From NCBI RefSeq assembly GCF_016097555.1, contig NC_054712.1, forward strand, positions 57,353,181 through 57,417,180: a DNA stretch of 64,000 nucleotides, read 5' to 3'. Below, piece after piece: positions 27,301 to 37,799 of the stretch. The notes beneath the pieces are model-generated. The model searched no databases, was not told the DNA's origin, and saw nothing but the letters and a program-made list of their open reading frames with translations. Numbering within the stretch: position 1 is the stretch's first letter; every line of letters starts with the position of its first letter. Source of the DNA: Gigantopelta aegis. Its lineage: Eukaryota; Mollusca; Gastropoda; Neomphalida; Peltospiridae. Both the position numbers and the translations under genes were made by a program.

Positions 27301-29526
27301 TATACACAGGCTGGGTTATGCCCTCAAATGTATGACCAAGCGTGTAGGTAGAGATTTACCACTGGGCTACGTGCCACACATTCAATAAAACAAGTTACTA
27401 TACACAGGCTGGGTTATGCCCTCAAATGTATGACCAAGCGTGTAGGTAGAGATTTACCACTGGGCAACGTGCCACACATTCAATAAAACAAGTTACTATA
27501 CACAGGCTGGGTTATGCCCTCAAATGTATGACCAAGCGTGTAGGTAGAGATTTACCACTGTGCTACGTGCCACACATTCAATAAAACAAGTTACTATACA
27601 CAGGCTGGGTTGTGCCCTCAAATGTATGACCAAGCGTGTAGGTAGAGATTTACCACTGTGCTACGTGCCACACATTCAATAAAACAAGTTACTATACACA
27701 GGCTGGGTTGTGCCCTCAAATGTATGACCAAGCGTGTAGGTAGAGATTTACCACTGGGCAACATGCCACACATTCAATAAAACAAGTTACTATACACAGG
27801 CTGGGTTGTGCCCTCAAATGTATGACCAAGCGTGTAGGTAGAGATTTACCACTGGGCAACGTGCCACACATTCAATAAAACAAGTTACTATACACAGGCT
27901 GGGTTATGCCCTCAAATGTATGACCAAGCGTGTAGGTAGAGATTTACCACTGGGCAACGTGCCACACATTCAATAAAACAAGTTACTATACACAGGCTGG
28001 GTTGTGCCCTCAAATGTATGACCAAGCGTGTAGGTAGAGATTTACCACTGGGCAACGTGCCACACATTCAATAAAACAAGTTACTATACACAGGCTGGGT
28101 TGTGCCCTCAAATGTATGACCAAGCGTGTAGGTAGACATTTACCACTGGGCTACGTGCCACACATTCAATAAAACAAGTTACTATACACAGGCTGGGTTG
28201 TGCCCTCAAATGTATGACCAAGCGTGTAGGTAGAGATTTACCACTGGGCAACGTGCCACACATTCAATAAAACAAGTTACTATACACAGACTGGGTTGTG
28301 CCCTCAAATGTATGACCAAGCGTGTAGGTAGAGATTTACCACTGGGCAACGTGCCACACATTCAATAAAACAAGTTACTATACACAGGCTGGGTTATGCC
28401 CTCAAATGTATGACCAAGCGTGTAGGTAGAGATTTACCACTGGGCAACGTGCCACACATTCAATAAAACAAGTTACTATACACAGGCTAGGTTATGCCCT
28501 CAAATGTATGACCAAGTGTGTAGGTAGAGATTTACCACTGGGCTACGTGCCACACATTCAATAAAACAAGTTACTATACACAGGCTGGGTTGTGCCCTCA
28601 AATGTATGACCAAGCGTGTAGGTAGAGATTTACCACTGGGCAACGTGCCACACATTCAATAAAACAAGTTACTATACACAGGCTGGGTTGTGCCCTCAAA
28701 TGTATGACCAAGCGTGTAGGTAGAGATTTACCACTGGGCAACGTGCCACACATTCAATAAAACAAGTTACTATACACAGGCTGGGTTATGCCCTCAAATG
28801 TATGACCAAGCGTGTAGGTAGAGATTTACCACTGGGCAACGTGCCACACATTCAATAAAACAAGTTACTATACACAGGCTAGGTTATGCCCTCAAATGTA
28901 TGACCAAGCGTGTAGGTAGAGATTTACCACTGGGCTATGTGCCACACATTCAATAAAACAAGTTACTATACACAGGCTGGGTTATGCCCTCAAATGTATG
29001 ACCAAGTGTGTAGGTAGAGATTTGGCAAAAATGTTATGGAGGGGGTCAAGTGCTGCTAAAAAGACCCACCCAATTTGCTTGAGCCAGGTTTCCCTGAACC
29101 CACCCCTGCAAACAGACCTGGTGACAGTGATCAAAATACTGCCATCACATCTGGATTTTGCCAGTCAACATCAAATTTGTACTTTCAGTAAAATAAATTA
29201 ATTTTGGTGTTATATTGTGCAGTCATCTCTGGGCGAGCAAAACAATTCGCCAAATTAACTTACAACATGCAAAATCCACTGTTATTTTTCAACAAAATAA
29301 CAATTATTACAATTTACATGCAACGTTTTCGCAAAATTGAAATTAAACTTCACCAACTGTTCCTAAAATTCGCAATTGGCGAGTGGCAGAGCTAGCCCTG
29401 ATTGTGTGAACTGAGAAAACTACCACTGTATGTCAAAACGAAAGATATTTAAAAACAAGGAATGATTTTTTTGTTTTTATGTGAGTTAAAACTAAAACTA
29501 GTAAAACTAGAATTAATAAGTGTATA

Positions 29527-29611
<85 letters not shown>

Positions 29612-32600
29612 TCAGCAACGAAAGTTTAGCAAATATCTTTTATGACGTCTAAATTTGCCATGGTTGAATAAACTTAAAAGAAAACCAGGTCCTCCTGTTG
29701 TGTTAAGGCAAAGGTTGATGAGTTTATGTTGCTTGTAAATGGTAAACATTTCAGATGTGAATACTAATTAATAAAAATAGGTTAATTTATAAATGTTATG
29801 CCATTTGTTTTTAATTAGCTAAACTTTTCTTGTTGAGTATATATATATTTGAATTTAAAACAAACCTAGTTGATCTGCATGTGAAGAAAACAATGCGTTT
29901 CATCTTTCTGTTGTAGATGAAGTAGTTGAATGACCAGATACATCCTTCTTCACCGTAAGGGTCTGAGGCAAGGTCAGGATTGTAGCTGGCAAAGTGAGAA
30001 TTATAAACAAGAATTACATAACAACTACTTTTGATAGTTCTCTGAGAATAAGTTTTGATTCACAGGCCTCTAAGAATTGAAAATTTGCATAAACATTTAT
30101 GAGTTGTAAAAAACCCAAATCCAGGTAACCCATTCCCTGTTTGCATAACCCATCATTGATCATGTAAATAATGTCCTAAATTTAATGCACAAATGAAAAA
30201 AAGGGTTACACAAAACTGGACTTACACAAGCTACATGTGAATAAAACTATCTTTTTTGCAATTCAGGTCTCGAATTTAATGACGGAACCGATGGCAATTG
30301 CCGTTATTGAGATATAAATTGCCATAGGTACAGAGCATTACCGATAAAACTCCTCAATAATGGCAAAATATATACACCTGGTGTACATAATCTTCCAATA
30401 TTAAAAATTTTCACATTTGAAATATGTTTACATACAGCAAAATAACCTTTCAGTTATATTTATTTTCTGAAAATGTCACTTTAAAAAAATAACTGCCATA
30501 GGCAGGCTCAAAATTGTCATTGGTGGACTGTTTCACCCATGGCAATTCTTTTTAAAATTGCTGTTAAAGACAAATTCTTAAGTTTGAGCGCTGCAATTTT
30601 CAGAGGCCTGATTCTGAGAATTGTCGTGAAAGTGACCAAAATCTTAGCCCTGCTGTTTACAGAAAAACGTTCATCACTTACCTATACACATCACAGTCTT
30701 GAAGATTGATTTCTTCATCAATGGCTGTCCACAGGAGAGGTTTTAGAGATCCATAGGAATCACCCACTGTTGCAAATAGCTGAGTATCAATCGCATTGGC
30801 AACCCACTGTTAACAACAAAGAAGAAATGTATAGCTTTAACATTAGAAAATAATAATAACAAGCATTCTGAAAGTACCGCTAAAGCAATTCATGTCCCCT
30901 ACCTAGCCCAACAAATTTTTGTATCTGCTAAATTCATAGGCAATAAGTTAACTCTGTGAAAATTGGGGAAATAACAGTATATGATAAAGCAATATATGAT
31001 AAAGCTATATACAAAATTTCAACACAAAACGCCAATTGAAAATTCCATTCATCTTTGTGACTCGCACGAACCCTGTCAGTGCTAAGTGTAATAGTATCTT
31101 GATAAGCTAAGATTTTTTGTGTGGAAAGATTGCCATAACATATATATTTATTATGCATGTTACTTTATAATGTCTAGAATTCTGTCATGAAATGTGACTG
31201 CGTCAGACCTTCTTTTTTAAGTTGTGTGAGCACGATCGTGCATTTACATGTACAGCGAATGTAATAAATGTGAAAAACAACACATTATACTTGATAACAA
31301 ACAGCACATGTAAAATAATTAAGAATTGACCGCAATTATTTTTTGGTTCATGCAAGTATGAACCGAAAAAATGATGTGCACACTGTATGAGTCCGCGTAG
31401 AGGTCATACAAAAGTGTGCACATTGATTTTTCGGTTCATACTTGCATGAAACAAAAAATAATTGAGGTCAAATCTTATAATTAAATTTATATGCATACTT
31501 TAACAATACATAACTGATTTTATTTTGTTTAGCTTTAAATACGCTTGTAGTATTGTTTGTGTAAACTTCATTGATACTTATGTCGCGTAAGAATGCGAAC
31601 GTTCATTCACTATTATTTGAATCAGGTGATTTTTTGTAAATGACATCATTTCCTCTTGCTGCTTTGCATTTTTACAGATCATTTAAGAATTGACTGCAAT
31701 TATTTTTTGGATCATTTAAGAATGTCTACTCTGCTATAGCATTTTTCATTAATTTATCGTATACATTTTTTGTAGTGTTCACGTGTGTTTTGTTCAAAAT
31801 ATCTAAATATGATCGCCAGAATAATCCGGCTTGTTGCACAAAAGTGGTGCGAGTCAGTGGGGTGTGTGTGTGTGTGTGCGTGTGTGTGGGTGGGTAGTAG
31901 GTGTGGCTTAATGTTTTTCGGTTCATCGAGATATGAACGAAAAAAAGTAAGCACCTCTGGACCAATCAGATTGCCGTAAAGTGTATAGATGCAAAGAAAA
32001 GTTAATTATTTTCGTATATTGACTGCCACTATTTACAAAATCAGTAGCTTTCATACTTTATGTTGCTGATAGTAAAATGCATTCAATAAAATAATTTTAA
32101 AATGTTTAATGATATTTTTTAGCTTGCCATGCAAGCTTTCACTACATTTAACAATTACTTAATACATTAATAATGCTTGGTTTTTTTTTAACTCACCGTA
32201 GCATTTTGAAGAGTGCAATTTTTCACTTGCCTAAGTGTTTTAAGGTGTGCAATTTTTCCACTTGCTCAAACATTTTAAGGTGTGTGATTTAAAAAAAATT
32301 TAAGTTCTTTAGTACTAGTGCCCATTATGAAATTGCATCCTCTCTATATTAAAAAACAACAACAACCCTGCAGTAACCTCTGCATTCTCAGCAGAATGAA
32401 CTTTGTTTTTATTTAATTTTAACGGTACCACAAAAGCACATTGATTTTACTGTCTTTGGCTATTGGATGTCAAACATTTGGTAATTCTGACATATAGTCT
32501 CAGATGTTCTCTAACTGCTACAGGTTTCCAGCAGCAGCAAGGAACCTCTATATGCACTTTCCCACAGACAGGACAGCACATTTCATGGCCCTTGATAAAC

Positions 32601-35600
32601 CAGTCATGGAGCACAGATTGGAATGGGGGAAAAAATATATCAGAGAATGGGTCCACTGAGTAGATTCGATCCTGCGACCAAAGCACCTCAAGTGAGTGCT
32701 CTACCTACTGAGATAGATCGCATCATAGTGCAGAAATAGATCTGATTTTTGGATGGCTGAATACAAACCTGAGCACTTGGTTCACGGCTGAACTCCTCAC
32801 TCTTGGCATTGCTAAAATCATAGTCCGGGTTGAATGATGCATTGAGGGTGGAGATGAGATAAAACAGAGTCTTTGTGGAAATGGTATCACACAGATAACC
32901 TTCAACTTCATAACTGTGGCTGTACTGTCTGTGAAAACAATAATACATATTTTTTTTAAAAATCTGTTGTATATAATGTTTTTGTAATAGAGGCCCAGAC
33001 AACCAGAATGGTCAGACAAGGTGATGCATGAAACTCAACAAAATGTTCCCTGTAGTGTGTAGTTAATTATTGATGAAAAATTCTTCGAGCAGGAAAAAAT
33101 TGCATTATAATGAGTCTGAAAGCAGGGCTTATAAATTATGGTAGCCCCACTCCCATGGCTAGTGATATTCAATGATGGGCTAGTAAATAACTACTATTGC
33201 CATGCCCAATGGCTAGTGAATTTTTGTTTGTTAAATGTTGCAGTTAAGTCTATTTTGAAAATATGACTATCCTGACCCCACGCCAACCCCAATATTAGTG
33301 TTTTTAACCTCCATCTTCCTCTTTCGGTGACATATTTGATTATAACTGTTATTTAGTAAAATGCATTAACTTAAAGTAAAGTAGGGCTAGTGAATTTTTA
33401 ATTGTGGCTAGTATATTTTTTTAAATCGCTGATCCCATGGCTAGTGTATTTTACAACAATTGTAGAAGCGCTGCTGACAGTATACATACCTGACCGGGCT
33501 GTGTGATAAAGCACTCTGGGGAGGGGACAGGGCCTGCAGACCAGCAGTTGCGTGACCACCCTCGTTGGCTTCGATATTTAAGCTCTTGAAAAGGCGTTTG
33601 TCATTCCCTGCCATTTTACAAGAGTAACTTTCAATTCTGAAATGAAATTTAATGATCATGTACATTTAAGACTCAAAGAAAAAAATGGTTACAGATCAAA
33701 TGCAGTGCTCGAGATTGTGATATACATTGTTAATACAATAATTAATACATTAATATTATGTGGTACCTGTATATTTTAATCTGTAATTTCTCACGACCAG
33801 TGCAAGATATGAAATTGGTTGTATAAACTGAATTGTTTTCATTAATTTATTTAATAATGTAACAGTGTGGAATCATTTAGTTTTATGAATTGTTACTTGC
33901 ACATGTGTATTATTACTGGTAACTAGCATCCTAGTAGGGTACATGTAGTGATTTCCCTAAAAATTAGGCAAGGCATGGTAGACCAAACACTTTTGGGGCA
34001 TTTTCACCATTTTCAGGGCACTTTTATTTATTAAAAATACACAAAAATTAATTGAAATAAACATTAATGTCATTTATGACTGCTTTAATAAATGAATGGC
34101 AAAAGATATAAAAGGCATATTTTATTAATTAATAACACCTTTTGGGGTGTTTTATAAAGGCAATTTTAGAATTAATTACTGAAAAAGGCTTATTTAATCT
34201 CAGGGCAGCATGGCGCTGATTAAGGCAAGATGGTGCTAGACTATTGAGGCATGGTGCTGCACCATGCTAAAACAAGCTAGGGAAAACACTAATTTCATAT
34301 ATAAATCTAGTCAGAGACAGACATTTAGACAATTATCAGTTGATGCTCTCTAACCATCAGACCAATCTATATATGAATTCTGTGCAATCTCTGCCTACCA
34401 AATGGTATCAGGTCATTTCGCCCTTATTCCCGATCGCCCCATGTCGTTTCACCCTCTATACAGGGTCGTTTTGCCCTCATGTTTATGTTTGTGAATGATG
34501 AATAAATTTGTTTACGTGACTCTAGTTGCAAATCAGATATAGATTATCAATTTGTAACCCTTTATCAACCATAAACACCATTTATATGTATATGTTATTA
34601 TGTGCAATATTTTAAAGAACCCCTCCCCTCACACCATCCCAGTTCCTACGGGCCTGATGTATTTTATATTAATAAGTACAAAGACTAGCCTACACAATGA
34701 TATTGTCGACAGAACATATTAGTTATAAAGTGCTTTGGTGTGTGTGTGTGTGGAGAGGGGGGGGGGAGACTGCTTTTTTGCAAATTTGCGAAATTGACCT
34801 CTGTAATATCCATTGACGTGTCATGTTTACATCTATGCTGATGAAATATTAAAAGATCCATTTGCTTCAGTTTACATTTAAAAAATGCTTGTTGTATGCT
34901 ATATATGGCATTGTTGTTGTCCTTGTTAAAAAAATAATGCGTATTTTGTTATTAAAATGTTTTTAAATTATGTGTGTTTTGTGCTTTTTTAAACAGGTTT
35001 TAACATAACATATCGATGTCTGTTCTCGTTACAGCCAGTTTAGGGAAAAATACATGCAATTTTCTGCTGTCTGCCATTTTGGTTTTTTATGGAATACTCT
35101 TATAGAGTGGTGAAAGACTCTAAAATATTAATATAAAATCAATGATCTCTAGTGGTATCTTTAAACAATCAAATAATATTAATAATAATAAAATAATATG
35201 ACGTCATCACATTTGCATTTATATCATAACATGTTATTACATTCAACGGTTGTTAGATTAAGTCATATCCTTTCACCCCTCTTGTAGAATATTCTATAAA
35301 AAGTCAAAATGGAAGCCGGCACAAAATTACATGCTTTTTGCCCTATGCGAACTCAGCGAAGTCGATACAGGTGACATGGTTATCATCTAGTATGTGGAAT
35401 CCATGCCATTGTTTTTTTCAAGATTTCTGTCTGGACCAAATGTGGGTAAAATCTAACGAAAAATAAATTTGTTGTAGTTGTCCACATTTTGTTTCGGACT
35501 ACCCCAATACATAGGGGCGAAACGACTCATAATGGAGGACGAAACGACTCATTCTAAGGGTGAAATGACTCGGGGCGAACGGGAATAAGGGCGAAACGAC

Positions 35601-35601
35601 T

Positions 35602-35636
<35 letters not shown>

Positions 35637-35991
35637 GAAACGGAATAAGGGCGAAACGACCCGGATTCCTACCAAATGGTAGTCAAAGATTCCCGCTCTA
35701 ATACGACAATCCTATATTTAACATTAAATACCTTTACATTTGGTTGGCAGAGATTGCACAGAATTTATATAGATTGACCTCGGATGGTTAGAGCATTTAG
35801 AACTGTACAAATGTCTGTTTAGCTATATTACCATAAGAGTACTCAGGCTAATATAAATCAGTTTAAGTTGTTGTAATCTTTTTGTAAATTATAAAGGTAT
35901 AGGCCCACCTCCCATCAATTCTGCAATTTTCAAGGTCAAAAGACAAAGCTGAATTCACTGCTTCAAACTTTGAATTTTCCAGCAACTTCAT
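18309..35991 (-). CDS. MAF1: MAF1, repressor of RNA polymerase III (six coding exons)
   Basis: Maf1 binds Pol III and keeps it from TFIIIB-bound promoters, lowering tRNA and 5S synthesis. In known systems TORC1 phosphorylation relieves the repression. Coding exons on the minus strand are 35991-35909, 33636-33490, 32928-32769, 30806-30682, 29985-29866 and 18384-18309. All are bounded by AG/GT and join in phase to 711 nt, 236 residues (human about 256). The protein opens [20 protein letters not shown], has [12 protein letters not shown] (about 30-41), the family signature PDYDFS at 111-116 and WSFNYFIYN at 189-197, then [12 protein letters not shown]. It ends in a short acidic tail (DMMDDDDI), as in animal Maf1. 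The last intron is 11.5 kb and holds a satellite of about 91 copies. A 5' UTR exon and promoter were not identified. Assignment is by recalled family sequence. Confidence 0.96.
18570..18865 (-). mobile_element. SINE, 3' half, with internal triplication
   Basis: Tail and body of the tRNA-SINE in reverse order, interrupted at 18866 by the transposon. A unit of about 68 bp (CTGCTCCATTTTT through the GACAG and the first bases CAGTGTTCTCA of the transposon end) is repeated about three times. The SINE/transposon junction was therefore tandemly duplicated after insertion. The SINE's 5' half resumes at 19992. Confidence 0.85.
18871..19991. mobile_element. 1.1-kb DNA transposon inserted in a SINE
   Basis: The left end CAGTGTTTTCACT and right end (reverse complement CAGTGTTCTCGCT) are short inverted repeats. 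GACAG flanks both sides (18866-18870 and 19992-19996), and removing the insert restores the SINE word CACAGACAGGATAGCAC. Subterminal GCCCTCCTTTA words occur near both ends. No transposase is seen. The superfamily is uncertain because a 5-bp duplication and CAGTG ends do not decide it. Confidence 0.82.
19992..20125 (-). mobile_element. SINE, 5' half (tRNA head)
   Basis: Continues the SINE broken at 18866: GACAGGATAGCACATACCAC, then AAATAGCCCAATGGGCCCAC, then the tRNA head ending TTTACCACTGGGCTATGTGC. The head is the start of the 98-bp satellite. Confidence 0.88.
20110..29020. repeat. 98-bp satellite, about 91 copies, in the last MAF1 intron
   Basis: The word AATAAAACAAG recurs every 98 bp from 20134 to 28952 (90 intervals, all 98 bp except two 97-bp units near 24250 and 26601). 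The unit contains, in reverse, the SINE tRNA head (minus strand GGCACGTAGCCCAGTGGTAA), and the first unit is continuous with the SINE head ending at 20125. The array thus grew from a SINE head plus flank. Marker variants repeat at 24-monomer and then 19-monomer spacing, showing higher-order blocks. No coding potential. Each unit keeps an A-box-like motif but I see no convincing B box. Confidence 0.97.
29520..29608. repeat. (TATATG)n/(TA)n microsatellite
   Basis: Pure TATATG repeats running into TA repeats. It borders the MITE that starts at 29609. Confidence 0.93.
29609..29838. mobile_element. MITE, ends CACTCAGCAACGAAAGTTTAG
   Basis: The left end ACTCAGCAACGAAAGTTTAG pairs with the right end (reverse complement ACTCAACAAGAAAAGTTTAG), flanked by TA-rich sequence. 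This fits a Tc1/mariner-type MITE with TA target, about 230 bp. It lies in the last MAF1 intron close to exon 5. Confidence 0.75.
29866..29985 (-). CDS. MAF1: MAF1 coding exon 5
   Basis: Encodes [20 protein letters not shown] and [20 protein letters not shown], the most conserved C-terminal block of the family. Acceptor TTTGCCAG, donor GTTTGT. Confidence 0.97.
30265..30620. repeat. Dispersed repeat shared with 46530-46680
   Basis: The stretch TACACCTGGTG(T/C)ACAT through CATTTGAAATATGT and ACATACAGCAAAATAA is common to both places. GCCATGGG/GGCAATT words recur within it and near 58780. Probably a non-autonomous transposon family; exact ends not found. Confidence 0.6.
30682..30806 (-). CDS. 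MAF1: MAF1 coding exon 4
   Basis: Encodes [20 protein letters not shown] and [17 protein letters not shown]. Acceptor GTTAACAG, donor GTAAGT. Confidence 0.97.
31204..32310 (-). mobile_element. Candidate eroded relative of the 3504-5215 transposon
   Basis: At 31204 CAGACCTTCTTTTTT and the following GTGAGCACGATCGTGC resemble the right end of the element at 3504-5215. At 32190-32290 the reverse complement reads CAAAATGC and GAAAAATTGCAC units like that element's left subterminal repeats. The right terminus and target duplication are not recognisable, so this is tentative. Confidence 0.45.
31325..31472. repeat. Long imperfect palindrome, about 60-bp arms
   Basis: Arms running TTGACCGCAATTATTTTTTG, GTTCATGCAAGTATGAACCG and TGTGCACAC pair with the reverse complement at 31415-31472 around a loop of about 25 bases. 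A further partial copy of the outer arm lies near 31687. It lies in MAF1 intron 3. Confidence 0.85.
32410..32725 (-). mobile_element. tRNA-derived SINE, diverged
   Basis: Reverse-oriented tail and body (GCTATTGGATGTCAAACAT, AGCAAGGAACCTCTATATGC, GACAGGACAGCAC) ending in a tRNA-like head (AGTGAGTGCTCTACCTACTG). It sits between MAF1 exons 3 and 4, about 45 bp from exon 3. Confidence 0.82.
32769..32928 (-). CDS. MAF1: MAF1 coding exon 3
   Basis: Encodes [20 protein letters not shown] and SREPSAQ, the start of the conserved Maf1 core. Acceptor TTTTCACAG; the exon ends in phase 0 before GTTTGT. Confidence 0.97.
33123..33473. mobile_element. hAT-like MITE next to MAF1 exon 2
   Basis: The left end CAGGGCTTATAAATT and the right end (reverse complement CAGCGCTTCTACAATT) are imperfect inverted repeats. 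CTGAAAG (33116-33122) and CTGACAG (33474-33480) flank it, 6 of 7 identical. CCATGGCTAGTG words recur inside near both ends. The right end is 16 bp from the exon 2 donor. Confidence 0.7.
33490..33636 (-). CDS. MAF1: MAF1 coding exon 2
   Basis: Acceptor TTTCATTTCAG, then [18 protein letters not shown] and a Ser/Pro stretch [13 protein letters not shown], which corresponds to the LSPPQ segment of human MAF1 that carries phosphorylated serines. Donor GTATGT. A MITE ends 16 bp inside the following intron. Confidence 0.96.
33946..34291. mobile_element. hAT-type MITE, TAGTGWTTTCCCTA ends
   Basis: The left TAGTGATTTCCCTA and the right (reverse complement TAGTGTTTTCCCTA) are paired, with GGCATGGT words just inside both. 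A fragment of the same family is at 59206. No matching target duplication was found. Confidence 0.65.
34318..35825. mobile_element. 1.5-kb element with about 90-bp inverted repeats
   Basis: About 90 bp at 34318-34405 (ACAGACATTT, CTCTAACCATC, AATTCTGTGCAATCTCTGCC) recur inverted at about 35735-35825. Inside both arms lie GGGCGAAACGACTC-type repeats, again in opposite orientation, with a G run at 35604-35635. No ORF is present. A non-autonomous transposon with long composite inverted repeats is likely. It lies in MAF1 intron 1. Confidence 0.75.
35604..35635. repeat. Poly-G run
   Basis: About 32 consecutive G, set among GGGCGAAACGACTC repeats; may be unstable or form quadruplexes. Confidence 0.95.
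35909..35991 (-). CDS. MAF1: MAF1 coding exon 1
   Basis: The start codon at 35991-35989 begins the conserved MKLLEN. The exon encodes residues 1-27 plus two bases and ends at a GTGGGC donor. An AG about 19 bases upstream of the ATG could be the acceptor of a 5' UTR intron, but this is not certain. Confidence 0.95.
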
Positions 35992-37014
35992 GTTGATGTG
36001 GATGTTGTCTCTTTATTACCGTTGTCAGCAAGTCACATATAGATTGTAGATGATATATTATTGATAAAAGTTAACACTTTTTTGTTTAATTTAATGATTT
36101 GGGGGGGTTCAATTGAATAGGCCTATAAAACATTTAATAGCAATTGCAACAAGAACACGGTGGGCAAGCTATACTGTTCAAAACAAATATGTTCGATGTA
36201 GGGGATATGAGTTTGTGTCTACTGTAATCTTGATCCTGGTGGGGAGGTACACACTGAACAAACACCATTTCCTTTTGTAAGTAAAGAATCGCCATCACAT
36301 TCACAGTCAATGAATAAATGAACCCAAATGATGGCAAATCAGCTGTCAAATGTTTTTGTGCTATTTCGATCGGCTTTTATAACAAATATCCACAGAATGA
36401 CAGTTGTGGTCTACGGTGCTGGTAGGTAATCACAAGACTGTCAAATCTCACTGTAGAGTCAGAAATGCGATCAAACTTTATGAACAAAAATTCCTCTTTT
36501 TCTTCTTCTCAAAACAACTTCTTTCCTTGATGCTAAAAATAACCATTCGTTTGGTTTTTCTTTTCTAATTTACCCAGAATTCCTAAGTTCGGCTGCATCC
36601 GATTCTTTTCGGCTTTCAATCGGCAAATGTCGCATCTTTTCGTCAAATTAGAAAATCTTTGGTTGTACTTTACCAAATAAAATCCCATAGGTGACAATGG
36701 TAACGTATATGTAGTTAAACGCCCATTCTCCCTATTTTGGGACATAATGTGAATATTCATGTCTCTTGCAGAAATATTCTTTATCTGCGTTTTATCTGTT
36801 ACATAACCTTTTTAAAGTTAGAGTTTACTACGCCGAACATTGAGATTATATTATATAGTTTTGTATATTCGTGGCATTTAACCCTTGAAAGTGCTGCAAA
36901 TGTGGAAAATGGCATGTCCACAGCACATAGGCCTAGTACCAATACAATATAGCTAAATAAATATTTATTAAATACACTGTTTTATTACATCACTGTATTT
37001 CGATCTTTATAAGA
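35992..37014. other. Upstream region of MAF1, nothing firm seen
   Basis: Should contain the MAF1 5' UTR and promoter on the minus strand. I see no TATA box at a sensible distance or other clear element, and open frames here have no recognised domain. Confidence 0.4.
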
Positions 37015-37284
37015 GGGGGCGGAACGTACCCTAGAGTGGTAACGCTCTTGCTTGATGGGCGGTCCGTTTGGGATCGATCCCTGTCAGTGGGCCCATTGGG
37101 CTATTTTTCGATTGATATATCAAAGGCTATAGTATGTTCTATCATGTCATTGGGATGATGCATATAAAAGATACCTTGCTACTAATGGAAAAATGTAGCG
37201 GGTTTCCTCTCTAAGACCATAATTTGTAAAAATTACCAAATGTTTGACATCCAATAGCCGATGATTAATAAATCAATGTGCTCG
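37015..37284 (+). mobile_element. SINE interrupted by the 3.55-kb element
   Basis: tRNA head (TAACGCTCTTGCTTGATGGG) and body up to AAATCAATGTGCTCG at 37284. The SINE tail (GCTCGAGTGGTGCCATTAAA) continues at 40838-40862. The two halves prove that 37287-40837 is an insertion. Confidence 0.9.
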
Positions 37285-37286
37285 TG

Positions 37287-37383
37287 CAATCTAATTAAAA
37301 TTAGCTCCACTATTACACCAGCCAGTTGGAGCTCATGTCCACCAATCAAAACCTTACTTGCAGAATCCTGCCAATGATTTAAA
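37287..37383 (+). repeat. Left terminal inverted repeat of the 3.55-kb element
   Basis: 97 bp matching the reverse complement of 40728-40837, with a 13-bp gap after ATTAC. Confidence 0.92.
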
Positions 37384-37474
37384 CATAATTTGAAAACATT
37401 CCGAATTATCCTGAGGGTATACGACATGTTTCGTGTGAATTACGAATGCCTTAAAACATGTTTTATTTTATAAA

Positions 37475-37575
37475 ATAAATAATTTGTAATGTAAAACTGA
37501 AGACTGATTTAGTTTTTTTTTTATATATATATATAAATATATAAATAATTTTTAATGTAAAATTGAAGACTGATA
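37475..37575. repeat. Short imperfect duplication
   Basis: ATAAATAATTTGTAATGTAA with following TGAAGACTGAT is repeated about 65 bp later with T/A-rich sequence between. Confidence 0.75.
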
Positions 37576-37799
37576 ACCCACCCCGTACGTATTGGTATGG
37601 TTCGCTAAAATAGACTCGCCCGATATTTTTTGAATTTGTATGCTCCCAAATAACGTTATAAAAGGCGAAGTGTGATTGGTCAAATTATTATTCCGATTCT
37701 GCATTCCAATTTTGTTTACGATGAAGCTAGACGTGAGTCCCTGCTCTCTGGAGTTACCCCCCCCCCCCCCACCTGGGGGGACTCATAACAACATACGGA

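Noticed and set aside
15105-29020. Possible CRISPR arrays
   Set aside because: The units are contiguous tandem repeats without unique spacers, in an animal genome.
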